Origin: an uncultured Lachnospiraceae bacterium | GTDB taxonomy: Bacteria; Bacillota; Clostridia; Lachnospirales; Lachnospiraceae | Assembly: GCA_904420225.1 (NCBI GenBank) | Contig: CAJFUP010000202.1 | Location: 1 to 50,926, forward strand | Direction: 5' to 3' | Length of the DNA stretch: 50,926 nt | In this document: in pieces, positions 9,186 through 18,443 of the stretch | How positions within the stretch are numbered: the stretch's first letter is position 1 | Layout: each line of letters starts with the position of its first letter | The notes under the pieces: generated by a model | Told to the model about the DNA's origin: nothing | The model's input: the letters and a program-made list of their open reading frames with translations, nothing else | Database searches by the model: none | Program-made: the position numbers and the translations under genes

Positions 9186-10796
9186 ATGAGATTAAACAAG
9201 AGATTGGCTGCCACCGCGATGGCAGCGCTGATGGCTTCTTCAATGCTGGTTGGCTGCGGAAGTGACAGCGGCTCTGCAACTCAGGCAGGCACCTCTGCTG
9301 CTGGCGGATCTGAGTCCGGTCAGGAAAGCGGAGACTACCCCACCATCACATTTATGCTTACTGACCATTCTGGCAATGCGCTGAAAAATGATCATTCCGA
9401 TGAAGTCATTGCCAAGATGGAAGAGTACACAGAGACACATGTAGACTTCCAGTGGCAAGCCAACGACACATACGGCGAGAAATTTGGTGTCGTTTTGATG
9501 GATAAGGCCAACATGCCCATGATCTTGACCGCGCCCAGTGCCAATATCGAGGGATCGGTTATTGAGGCTGCCAGAAAGAATGCTTTCTGGGATTTGACTC
9601 CGTTCTTGGAGGATGAGGAAGCATATCCCAACCTGTCTCAGATCAGAGATGAGGTTAAGGATGGTCTGACGGTTGACGGTAAGCTGATTGGTTTGCCGCG
9701 CTCCAGAGTAATCGGACGTAATGGTATGGTTTATCGTACAGACTGGGCAGAGAAGGTGGGCATCACAGAAGAGCCGACCACTGTCGATGAAGTGTATGAT
9801 ATGCTGTACAAGTTTACGAATGATGATCCGGACGGCAATGGCAAGGATGACACTTGGGGTATGGAAATGTGTAAGTATACAGGCCCCATCGACATCATTC
9901 AGACATGGTTCGGCGCTGGCAATGGCTGGGTAGAGCAGGACGGCAAACTGGTACCGGTACACCAGACAGAAGAGTATATGGAAGCGGTAAATTGGATGAA
10001 GAAGATCTATGACGAAGGCCTGATCCGCAGTGACTGGGCTGCCGTTGATACCACAGACTGGGGCAAGGGCATCCAGAAGGGTGAAGTCGGTGTGTTTGTA
10101 GACGTTCTGGATTCCGGTAAGCGTGCTTGGGATTATTATGAGGACAACAATATTGCCTCCGTTGTAAATCCGGATGAAACGGCCACGATTACATATGTGG
10201 GACCGGTTGCCAAGGATGCGAATAGTGAGAGAAGAACTATGGCTACTTCTGGTATCGCTGGTGTATTCCTGATCACAAAAGATGGTGCCAAGACAGAGGA
10301 AGATGTAAAGAATTGTCTGCATTACCTTGATAAGATGTGCGATAATGAGATGCTGGTTCTTGCCGATTACGGTCTGGAAGGCATCACATACGAGATCAAT
10401 GAGGATGGAGAGATTGAACTGTTGGATACAGGGCTGGATGTTTCTCAGACACCCAACAGTGGTCTGAATCAGGCTCTTTGCTATGTTCCCAATTCAGCCT
10501 CCACAGATCCGGTGCTGAAGCAAGATACACAGACACAGCTGCTCAATGAGATTCAGAAGTTCTCTGAAGATTACGCTGTATTTAATCCGGCAACCAAGTA
10601 CCTGCTGAGTTCTGATGCCAATGCTGAGAATGGTACAGAGCTGACACAGATTCTGGATGATGCGAGAACACAGTATATCTGCGGTGCCATCGATGAGGCT
10701 GGTCTCCAGGCACAGTGGGATGAATGGGCTAGACGCGGCGGCGAGCAGATGATTCAGGAAGTAAACGAGCTGTATCAGGCTGATCAGAATAAGTAA
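9186..10796 (+). CDS. Extracellular solute-binding lipoprotein, LplA type
   Basis: Lipobox MRLNKRLAATAMAALMASSMLVGCGS; oligosaccharide-binding family 1-like body; downstream of two permeases. Confidence 0.93.
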   Translation: MRLNKRLAATAMAALMASSMLVGCGSDSGSATQAGTSAAGGSESGQESGDYPTITFMLTDHSGNALKNDHSDEVIAKMEEYTETHVDFQWQANDTYGEKFGVVLMDKANMPMILTAPSANIEGSVIEAARKNAFWDLTPFLEDEEAYPNLSQIRDEVKDGLTVDGKLIGLPRSRVIGRNGMVYRTDWAEKVGITEEPTTVDEVYDMLYKFTNDDPDGNGKDDTWGMEMCKYTGPIDIIQTWFGAGNGWVEQDGKLVPVHQTEEYMEAVNWMKKIYDEGLIRSDWAAVDTTDWGKGIQKGEVGVFVDVLDSGKRAWDYYEDNNIASVVNPDETATITYVGPVAKDANSERRTMATSGIAGVFLITKDGAKTEEDVKNCLHYLDKMCDNEMLVLADYGLEGITYEINEDGEIELLDTGLDVSQTPNSGLNQALCYVPNSASTDPVLKQDTQTQLLNEIQKFSEDYAVFNPATKYLLSSDANAENGTELTQILDDARTQYICGAIDEAGLQAQWDEWARRGGEQMIQEVNELYQADQNK

Positions 10797-10857
10797 TAGG
10801 ACGGATAAGAATCTGGAATCGCGAAAGCGATCTCTGAGGGTATTATCGGTTGCGTTT

Positions 10858-10901
10858 AGGGGTCCCGCAGAATCGGAAACGATTCTGCGGGACCCCTTTT
10901 T
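10858..10901 (+). terminator. Strong rho-independent terminator after the binding-protein gene
   Basis: Perfect 17-bp stem AGGGGTCCCGCAGAATC-GGAAAC-GATTCTGCGGGACCCCT followed by TTTT. Confidence 0.92.
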
Positions 10902-10994
10902 GTGGAACGGACGATTCTTCAAAGCGGAATGGGAAGTATTATTTGTTATATTTAACTGATGTGACAGCTGAAAACAGCAGAATGAGAGGAAGAC

Positions 10995-13616
10995 ATGAAA
11001 TTTCACAATTTGGAAAATCGCCGTATAGGCGGATACACCACATGGGGGAGTATATGGAAGAAAGGTCTTGTGTGGCCGGGGCAAGAATTTACAGTCACCA
11101 GAGAAGACGGCCGGGAGATTCCTGCACAGACACGGTTCACGGCTTATTGGCCGGATGGATCTGTCAAGTGGGCGGCCCATACGGCGGATTCCGGGAAGCT
11201 GGGGGAAACTGTGGTGGTGGAACCCGGTGGGAACAGGACAGGAAAATGCATAGAAATCATGGAAAAGGCCCAGTTCTGGCGGGTGGAAACAGGGAGAATC
11301 CAGATGGAAATCCCCAAGTCGGGAGACGCCATTTTGCGGCATTTGACAGTGGACGGAGTGATTAGGGCGGATCATGCCTCTCCTGTGTTGATTTTGGAGC
11401 AGAGAACAAAGACAGAAGATGGAGCTGTTCGGCGGCAGCGGGAATATACAGGACGGGTGGAGACCGTCACTGTGGAAGAGCAGGGCCCCATTTACTGCGT
11501 GATAAAAGTGGAAGGAATCCATGAAAACAGCAGTACCGGTGAGAAAAAGATGCCATTTATTATTCGTATGGCCGTTGGCGCAGATAGCGATGAGATCCAT
11601 TTTACCCATACATTTCTTTATGACGGGAATCCAGAATGTGATTTTCTCAAAGGTCTGGGGATCCGATTTTACTGCCCCATGGATGGCCCTTTGTATAACC
11701 GCCATGTGAAATTTGGCGTGGATCACGGCATGTTCCATGAAGCCATGAATTTGCTGCTCACTTGGCATCCCAGGATCCCCCAAGAGATTTATCAGGCCCA
11801 GATGAATGGAGAGAAGCTGGAACTTGCGGAAGAGTCCGACGGGGAAGTGATACAGGCATGCCGTGAAATGCCGACATGGAGTCATTACACTCTGGTTCAG
11901 GACAGCGCCAGCCATTTTTCCATTGGCAAAAAGGTGGATCAAGAGGGCTGCTGTATGCTGGATGCTTTGCATGGATACCGGGCGCCGGGATATGGTGCGC
12001 TGGGCGCGGAAAATGGCGGATTGATGTTTGCACGCCGGGATTTCTGGCAGAAATATCCGGCCGGATTCTGGATGAGCGGCATTAGCCGGGATATGGCGGA
12101 GGCCACCGTGTGGTTTTGGGCGCCGGAAGCCGAGGCCATGGATTTTCGTCACTATGCCGTGAAAGGGTATCCCCAGACTTACTATGAGGGATTCGCTGAA
12201 GTAGGCGCCACCCCTTACGGAATCGCAAATACCAATGAATTCTCCATCAAGGCATTCTCCGGTGTCATTCCTTCCGATGAGGAGCTGCGCGCCTTTGGGG
12301 AGAGGATTCAAAAACCGGCCGTGTATGTGGGGACACCAGAGTATTACCATGAATTGCACGCCTTTGGTTTCTGGTCCCTGGTAAAGAGAGAAAGCCAGAT
12401 GGAAAATTGGCTGGAGGATCAGCTGGAGCGTGCTGTGGAATTTTACCGGGATGAAGTGGAAATCCGCGGTTGGTACGGATTTTTCAATTACGGAGATTTT
12501 ATGCATACCTATGACCGGACCAGACATTGCTGGAGATATGACATGGGAGGATACGCTTGGCAGAATACGGAGCTGGTGCCCACGCTTTGGCTCTGGCTGA
12601 TGTTCCTGCGCACGGGCCGAGAGGATGTCTTTTCTCTGGCGGAAGCCATGAGTCGTCACTGTTCGGAGGTGGATGTTTACCATTTTGGTCCGCTGAAAGG
12701 AATCGGCTCTCGCCACAACGTAAGACATTGGGGGTGCTCCTGCAAGGAGGCCAGGATCGCCATGGCGGGCCATCACCGGTATTACTACTATCTGACAGGC
12801 GATCATAGGATGGAGGATGTGTTTGACGATGTGAAAGATGGAGATTTCGCCCTGTTGAATATGGATCCTCTGCGTCATTTCTACAAAAAGGAAGATATGC
12901 GGCATCCAACCCATGCCAGGAGCGGTCCAGACTGGTCTTCATTCTGCTCCAATTGGCTGACCCAGTGGGAGAGGTTCCATGATGAGAAATATCGGGATAA
13001 AATTCTCACTGGAATAGAGGATCTGAAAAAAACTCCCCTGGGCTTGATCTCTGGACCGGATTTTGAGTATGATCCCAAAGACAGTCATTTGTATTATATC
13101 GGGGAGCGAACAAAAGGGGGAACACATCTGCAAATCTGTATGGGAGCGGCGCAGACTTGGCTGGAGTTGGGAGATCTGCTGGAAGATGAGGACTGGAAAG
13201 AAATGATGGCCGACTACGGCAGATTTTATTATCTTCCCCAGGAAAAGAGGCAGCAGGTATCCAGAGGACTCATTGGAGACCGAGAGGCTTCTCTCCCCTT
13301 CATGGCGGCAGCCATGGGTGCGTATGGAGCCGCCCATCATGGGGATAAAGAATTGGCCAAGATTACATGGCAGATTCTTATGCGGTCCATCATGAGCGAT
13401 ACCAAGAAGGATGGGTTTGCACAGGAACCGGTGGAGAATGCGGGAAATCAGAAAGTGCTTCCAGAGGTACCCTGGATCACCACCAATTTCACCTCCCAGT
13501 GGTGCTTAAACGTGATCATGGCGCTGGAATTTATCCGGGAGGAGCTGCCAAAGACCATGGAAGAATTGGATCAGTGGATGGCAGATTTCCCCATGACGGA
13601 ATTCCATAAAGCATAG
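10995..13616 (+). CDS. YetA-like / putative PL26-type exo-rhamnogalacturonan lyase
   Basis: 873 aa; N-terminal RRIGGYTTWGSIWKKGLVWPGQEFTVTREDGREIPAQTRFTAYWPDGSVKWAAHTA resembles recalled YetA/PcRGLX proteins; RG-I gene neighbourhood. Confidence 0.7.
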   Translation: MKFHNLENRRIGGYTTWGSIWKKGLVWPGQEFTVTREDGREIPAQTRFTAYWPDGSVKWAAHTADSGKLGETVVVEPGGNRTGKCIEIMEKAQFWRVETGRIQMEIPKSGDAILRHLTVDGVIRADHASPVLILEQRTKTEDGAVRRQREYTGRVETVTVEEQGPIYCVIKVEGIHENSSTGEKKMPFIIRMAVGADSDEIHFTHTFLYDGNPECDFLKGLGIRFYCPMDGPLYNRHVKFGVDHGMFHEAMNLLLTWHPRIPQEIYQAQMNGEKLELAEESDGEVIQACREMPTWSHYTLVQDSASHFSIGKKVDQEGCCMLDALHGYRAPGYGALGAENGGLMFARRDFWQKYPAGFWMSGISRDMAEATVWFWAPEAEAMDFRHYAVKGYPQTYYEGFAEVGATPYGIANTNEFSIKAFSGVIPSDEELRAFGERIQKPAVYVGTPEYYHELHAFGFWSLVKRESQMENWLEDQLERAVEFYRDEVEIRGWYGFFNYGDFMHTYDRTRHCWRYDMGGYAWQNTELVPTLWLWLMFLRTGREDVFSLAEAMSRHCSEVDVYHFGPLKGIGSRHNVRHWGCSCKEARIAMAGHHRYYYYLTGDHRMEDVFDDVKDGDFALLNMDPLRHFYKKEDMRHPTHARSGPDWSSFCSNWLTQWERFHDEKYRDKILTGIEDLKKTPLGLISGPDFEYDPKDSHLYYIGERTKGGTHLQICMGAAQTWLELGDLLEDEDWKEMMADYGRFYYLPQEKRQQVSRGLIGDREASLPFMAAAMGAYGAAHHGDKELAKITWQILMRSIMSDTKKDGFAQEPVENAGNQKVLPEVPWITTNFTSQWCLNVIMALEFIREELPKTMEELDQWMADFPMTEFHKA

Positions 13617-13636
13617 GAAAAGATCGCCCGGAAAGG

Positions 13637-13665
13637 TTGTGGGGCGGAAAAGATCATGATAAAAT
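13637..13665 (+). promoter_or_regulatory. Putative internal promoter ahead of the PL11 gene
   Basis: TTGTGG-N17-TAAAAT in the intergenic gap. Confidence 0.4.
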
Positions 13666-13774
13666 GGGAGCGAAGAAACTGACAGAATCGTGTCAAATGA
13701 GCCATGGTAATAATGCGGCTTTCAAAGTTTCGCAAACGCCTGAGAATTGACAGGCAGGAAAGGAGACGCAGGAA

Positions 13775-16219
13775 ATGGAAAATTTGTGGATAAAAGAACT
13801 GGCAGATGAGTTTGTGGTGATCCAGTGGGAGAAAAGGGAGGATGCCGATGGATACCGGGTGTACTGGTCCGATAAAGATACCCCCACCATGAAGTATAGG
13901 CTCATGGAAGAGACGAAAGATTGCGTGTATACCCTTCATAAAGCGACGCATGTTCCCCACTATTTCAAAGTGGCTGCAGTGAGGGAAGGAAAGGAGCAGT
14001 GGGTAAGCCAGGTTTTGGCCACTCCGGTGAAGAAGGTGTTTCAGGAACACTTGGAGGCTCTTGGGCGCGGCCTTGTGGCGGTGAAAGTGAAGAATGGCAT
14101 TTTTCTGAGCTGGAGAATGTTTTTATATGAAGTGGAAGGATACAGCAGTACCGGCATGACAGGAGCGGATTATGCGGTATTTCGAAATGGCAGAGAGATC
14201 GCCCGGGTGGCGGACAGTACCAATTATCTGGACAGAGAAGGAAGCCAGGAGGATGTGTATGCCGTGGCCCCTGTCATCTGCGGCGAGAGACTGGAGGCAT
14301 GTCAGGAGGTGAGCGTTTGGGAGCACGAGTACCTGGATATTCCCATTCAGGCGCCGGAGGGAGGCGTCACACCGTCCGGACAATCCTATGTTTATCACGC
14401 CAATGATATGAGCGTGGGGGATGTGGACGGAGACGGGGAATATGAATATATTGTTAAGTGGGATCCCACCAATTCCCAGGACGTCTCCATAAAGGGATAT
14501 ACGGGAAAGTGTTATCTGGACTGCTATAAACTGGATGGAACGCTGCTGTGGCGTCTGGATATGGGAGTCAACATCCGCGCCGGCGCCCATTATACCCAGT
14601 TTATGGTATACGATTTTAATTTGGATGGAAAAGCAGAGATGGCGGTAAAGACGGCTCCGGGCACCAAGATGACTCGGTTTCATGCCGATGGCAGTGTGGC
14701 AGAAGAACGCTATATTACCATGCCCCAGAGTGATGTGGATGCGGGATATTCCCATGAGGACAATTATGTGTGCTCTGCGCAGGACTACAGAGAACATATG
14801 GTGGAACTGTTCATGGGATGGCATGAACATCCGGAAGTGGTTGGGGGACAGTGGCCTAAGACACTGGAAGAGTGCTTTGGCCTGGAAAAGAAGTATTCTT
14901 ATCCTCTTTGCAGAGAAGATGCCCAGGAGCTGGCGGAGTATTTTATCCATACCTTTGCGCCCTCCAAGAGCCCAAAAAATGAATTGGACAAGTTCGAGGG
15001 ATTTATTTTCAAGGGACCGGAGTATTTGACCATGTTTGCCGGAGATGGAACCGAACTGGAAACCATTCCCTTTAAGATTGGCCGCGTGGATGATGGGCTC
15101 ATGTGGGGAGACTACGCCTTGAAGCGCATTGAGCCGTGCAACCGCGTGGATCGCTTTTTGTCCGGCGTAGCGTATCTGGATGGGGAGCGTCCCTATCTGA
15201 TCATATGCCGCGGATACTATACCAGAGCCACGGTGACGGCGTATGATTTCTTCCACAATACATTCCATGAATGTTTTTGCGCGGATTCTGGATTTGTACC
15301 CATGAGGAACCCCTTTGACGATAATCCCCACCTGTGTGTGGGAACGGATCCCCAGTACGGTCTGCTGGCGGGACAGGGAGACCACAGCCTTTCCACTGCC
15401 GATGTGGACGGCGATGGCTGTATGGAAATCATTTACGGTGCGGCAGTCATCGACCATGACGGTTCTCTTCTGTACAGCAGTTACGGAAAACTGCCCAATG
15501 GGCAGACCGCCAAATTTGGTCATGGCGATGCCATGCATGTGGCGCACATTGATCCCGACCGCCCGGGGCTTCAGATTTTCAATGTATTTGAGGAAGGAAA
15601 GAACGCACCCTATGGTTTTGCCTACAGGGACGCGGAGACAGGGGAAGCCTATTTTGGAGAATATGCGGAGGAAGATTTGGGCCGGTGCATGATCGGTGAC
15701 ATCGATCCCAACACCCGTGGGCTTCAAATGTGGGTCAAGGATGTGTTTGACTGCCAGGGAAATAAGCTGGATGTGCCGCTTTTGGGTACCAATCAGTGTA
15801 TCCACTGGGCGGCGGATATGAGCACGCAGGTGCTGGACGGGGTCAACTATGTGGAGGACTTCAAAGCCGGAAAAAATAAGGGGATCATCAACGATATTAC
15901 CCACGGCATCATGCTGACGCCCCAAGGCTGTACCACCAACAACGGAACCAAAGGCAATGCCTGCCTGGTGGCAGATGTGTTTGGTGATTTCAGAGAAGAG
16001 CTTTTGCTGCGCACCACGGATGATAAGGCCATCCGCATTTATACCAATACAGAAATCACGCCCCATAAACTGTTTACACTGATGCATGACGCCCAGTACC
16101 GCTGCGGCGTGGCATGGCAGAATAACTGTTATAATCAGCCGGGGTATACGAAGTTTTATTATGCCAGCGATATGGAGTGGAAGTATGTGCTTCCCCGCCT
16201 GGCAGAGGAGGACCAATAA
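13775..16219 (+). CDS. Rhamnogalacturonan endolyase, PL11 (YesW-like), no signal peptide
   Basis: VGDVDGDGEYEYIVKWDPTNSQD, RAGAHYTQFMVYDFNLDGKAEMAVKTAPGT, QYGLLAGQGDHSLSTADVDGDGCMEI, TPQGCTTNNGTKGNACLVADVFGDFREELLLRTTDD. Confidence 0.95.
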   Translation: MENLWIKELADEFVVIQWEKREDADGYRVYWSDKDTPTMKYRLMEETKDCVYTLHKATHVPHYFKVAAVREGKEQWVSQVLATPVKKVFQEHLEALGRGLVAVKVKNGIFLSWRMFLYEVEGYSSTGMTGADYAVFRNGREIARVADSTNYLDREGSQEDVYAVAPVICGERLEACQEVSVWEHEYLDIPIQAPEGGVTPSGQSYVYHANDMSVGDVDGDGEYEYIVKWDPTNSQDVSIKGYTGKCYLDCYKLDGTLLWRLDMGVNIRAGAHYTQFMVYDFNLDGKAEMAVKTAPGTKMTRFHADGSVAEERYITMPQSDVDAGYSHEDNYVCSAQDYREHMVELFMGWHEHPEVVGGQWPKTLEECFGLEKKYSYPLCREDAQELAEYFIHTFAPSKSPKNELDKFEGFIFKGPEYLTMFAGDGTELETIPFKIGRVDDGLMWGDYALKRIEPCNRVDRFLSGVAYLDGERPYLIICRGYYTRATVTAYDFFHNTFHECFCADSGFVPMRNPFDDNPHLCVGTDPQYGLLAGQGDHSLSTADVDGDGCMEIIYGAAVIDHDGSLLYSSYGKLPNGQTAKFGHGDAMHVAHIDPDRPGLQIFNVFEEGKNAPYGFAYRDAETGEAYFGEYAEEDLGRCMIGDIDPNTRGLQMWVKDVFDCQGNKLDVPLLGTNQCIHWAADMSTQVLDGVNYVEDFKAGKNKGIINDITHGIMLTPQGCTTNNGTKGNACLVADVFGDFREELLLRTTDDKAIRIYTNTEITPHKLFTLMHDAQYRCGVAWQNNCYNQPGYTKFYYASDMEWKYVLPRLAEEDQ

Positions 16220-16254
16220 TCCATTGTGCATGTGATTGATGACAGGGAGGATTC

Positions 16255-18405
16255 ATGGAACATTTGGAGCTTTATTATGACAAACCGGCGGCTGTGTGGG
16301 AAGAAACGCTGCCTGTGGGCAATGGCAGTCTGGGGGGGATGGTATTTGGAGGTATCCAAAAGGAAGTCATTGGTCTCAATGAGGAGAGTTTGTGGAGCGG
16401 ATATCCCAGAGAAAAGGATAATCCCGGCGCATATGCCAGCCTGGATACCGTGCGCCGACTGATTTTTGATGGAAGATGTCGGGAAGCGGAACAGTTGATT
16501 CAGGAAACCATGCTGGGGGAATACAATGAGTCCTATATGCCTCTGGGAAAGCTGATCATTGCCTATGAAAATCTAAAAGAAGAAAGGACGCTGGCGTATC
16601 GGCGGACCCTGGATTTGAATCGGGCAGAGGCTGTGGTGGAGTTTACAGACGCAGCGGGGGTTAGGTACCGGCGGGAGGTGTTCTGCAGCTATCCCCGCTC
16701 AGCCATGGTCATTCGCCTGTGTGCGGATCAGCCGGTGATGAAGCTGCGGATTCAGCTGGAATCGGAGCTGCGGTGTCAGGTGGCAGGCCGCCAGTGGGGA
16801 CTCTCTTTTTCCGGCCAGTGCCCGGAACATGTGGATCCTTCCTATATTCGCTCCGGCAGAGAGGCATTTGTATGGGGATATCGAGGCATGCATTTCCAGG
16901 GGGAAGTGCGCCTGCTTTCCTGTGACGGCAGTTTTCAAACCGGAGACAGCGGCATCTGCGTGGAGAATGCTGGGGAAATGGTGCTGGTTTTATGGGCAGT
17001 GAATCCCTGGAAAGCCGCCGCCGGTTTGACGTATGATCAAATGCGGGAGGAACATGAACGGGATTATGGTGCGCTGTTTGATTCCGTGGAACTGTATCTG
17101 GGAGATCAGCTTCCTCTACCCACGGACGAGCGCCTGCGCCGTCTCAGAGAGGGACAGGAGGATGAAGGGCTGTATGCCCTATACTTCCAGTATGGCCGTT
17201 ATCTTATGATTGCCTCTTCCCGAGCAGGCGGACTTCCAGCCAATCTCCAGGGGATTTGGAGCTGGCAGATGCAGGCCCCGTGGAGCAGTAATTGGACCAC
17301 CAACATCAATGCGGAGATGAACTATTGGCCTGCCCTGTCCTGTGGTCTTGGCGCGTGTATGGAACCGTATTTCTCCATGGTGGAGCGTTTGGCCAGGCGC
17401 GGCAGGCAGACTGCCAGGATTCATTATGGATGCCGAGGATTTGTCCATCATCACAATGCGGATTATTGGGGATACACCAATCCAGTGGGCATTGGATATG
17501 GAGAAGCGCAGGGACGCCATGGCTCGGTGACGTGGTCCATGTGGCCCATGGGAGGTGCCTGGCTGGTACAGGAATTTTTCCGCTACTACGAATACACCAA
17601 CGATGAGACGTTTTTGAGGGAGCGGGCATATCCAGTGACGCGGGAGGCAGCGCTGTTTCTGCTGGACTGGCTGGTGGAGCATGACGGTTATTATGTCACC
17701 TGTCCTTCCACATCTCCGGAAAATAAGTACATCACAGAAGAGGGAGAGACCTGCTGTGTTACCCAGTCTTCCGCCATGGATATGGAGCTGATTCGGGAGG
17801 TCTTTGACCATTTTGAGGAAATTTGCCGGATTTTGTCCCTGGAAGATCCCATCCTGCCGGATATCCGCAAAAAGCGGGAACGGCTGGCGCCCATTGGCAT
17901 CGGGAGCCGTGGACAGCTTTTGGAGTGGCATGAAGAGTATCGGGAGGCAGAGCCGGGACACCGCCATATTTCGCACCTGTACGGTCTGTTTCCGTCGGAA
18001 CTTTTCGAGGGAGACGAGACCATGACGGAGGCGTGCCGCGTTTCCCTGATGGGACGCCTGGAAAACGGCGGCGGTTATACGGGATGGAGCTGTGCCTGGA
18101 TCATAAATATGTTTGCCGTGCTGAAGGACGGGGAAAGGGCGTATCAATATCTCAATACGCTGCTGACGCGCTCCACATATCCCAACCTATGGGATGCCCA
18201 TGAGCCATTCCAGATTGACGGAAATTTCGGCGGAACTGCCGCCATTGCCAATATGCTGGTACAGGATAGAAAAGGCCAGATAAAAATCCTGCCCGCTTTG
18301 CCAAAAGCCTGGAAAAAAGGGTATGTCAAAGGGCTTTGCCTAAAGGGAGGCAGGCGAGTGGACATTCGCTGGGATGAAAATGGGGAAACCCACGAAATCC
18401 ATTGA
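16255..18405 (+). CDS. GH95 alpha-L-fucosidase/alpha-L-galactosidase
   Basis: AAVWEETLPVGNGSLGGMVFGG, NWTTNINAEMNYWPA, CPSTSPENKY, PFQIDGNFGGTAAI motifs. Confidence 0.94.
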   Translation: MEHLELYYDKPAAVWEETLPVGNGSLGGMVFGGIQKEVIGLNEESLWSGYPREKDNPGAYASLDTVRRLIFDGRCREAEQLIQETMLGEYNESYMPLGKLIIAYENLKEERTLAYRRTLDLNRAEAVVEFTDAAGVRYRREVFCSYPRSAMVIRLCADQPVMKLRIQLESELRCQVAGRQWGLSFSGQCPEHVDPSYIRSGREAFVWGYRGMHFQGEVRLLSCDGSFQTGDSGICVENAGEMVLVLWAVNPWKAAAGLTYDQMREEHERDYGALFDSVELYLGDQLPLPTDERLRRLREGQEDEGLYALYFQYGRYLMIASSRAGGLPANLQGIWSWQMQAPWSSNWTTNINAEMNYWPALSCGLGACMEPYFSMVERLARRGRQTARIHYGCRGFVHHHNADYWGYTNPVGIGYGEAQGRHGSVTWSMWPMGGAWLVQEFFRYYEYTNDETFLRERAYPVTREAALFLLDWLVEHDGYYVTCPSTSPENKYITEEGETCCVTQSSAMDMELIREVFDHFEEICRILSLEDPILPDIRKKRERLAPIGIGSRGQLLEWHEEYREAEPGHRHISHLYGLFPSELFEGDETMTEACRVSLMGRLENGGGYTGWSCAWIINMFAVLKDGERAYQYLNTLLTRSTYPNLWDAHEPFQIDGNFGGTAAIANMLVQDRKGQIKILPALPKAWKKGYVKGLCLKGGRRVDIRWDENGETHEIH

Positions 18406-18443
18406 ATTTCTATGAAAGAGGAGATAGAAAGGGAGGAGCAGAC

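Noticed and set aside
9240-10322. 360-aa minus-strand ORF
   Set aside because: Antisense to the solute-binding protein gene; no supporting motifs.
10494-12914. 806-aa minus-strand ORF
   Set aside because: Antisense to the binding-protein and YetA-like genes; composition looks like mirrored coding bias with no family motifs.
14123-16231. 702-aa minus-strand ORF
   Set aside because: Lies fully opposite the clear PL11 gene; no recognisable domain or RBS.
17179-18147. 322-aa minus-strand ORF
   Set aside because: Antisense to GH95, low-quality composition.
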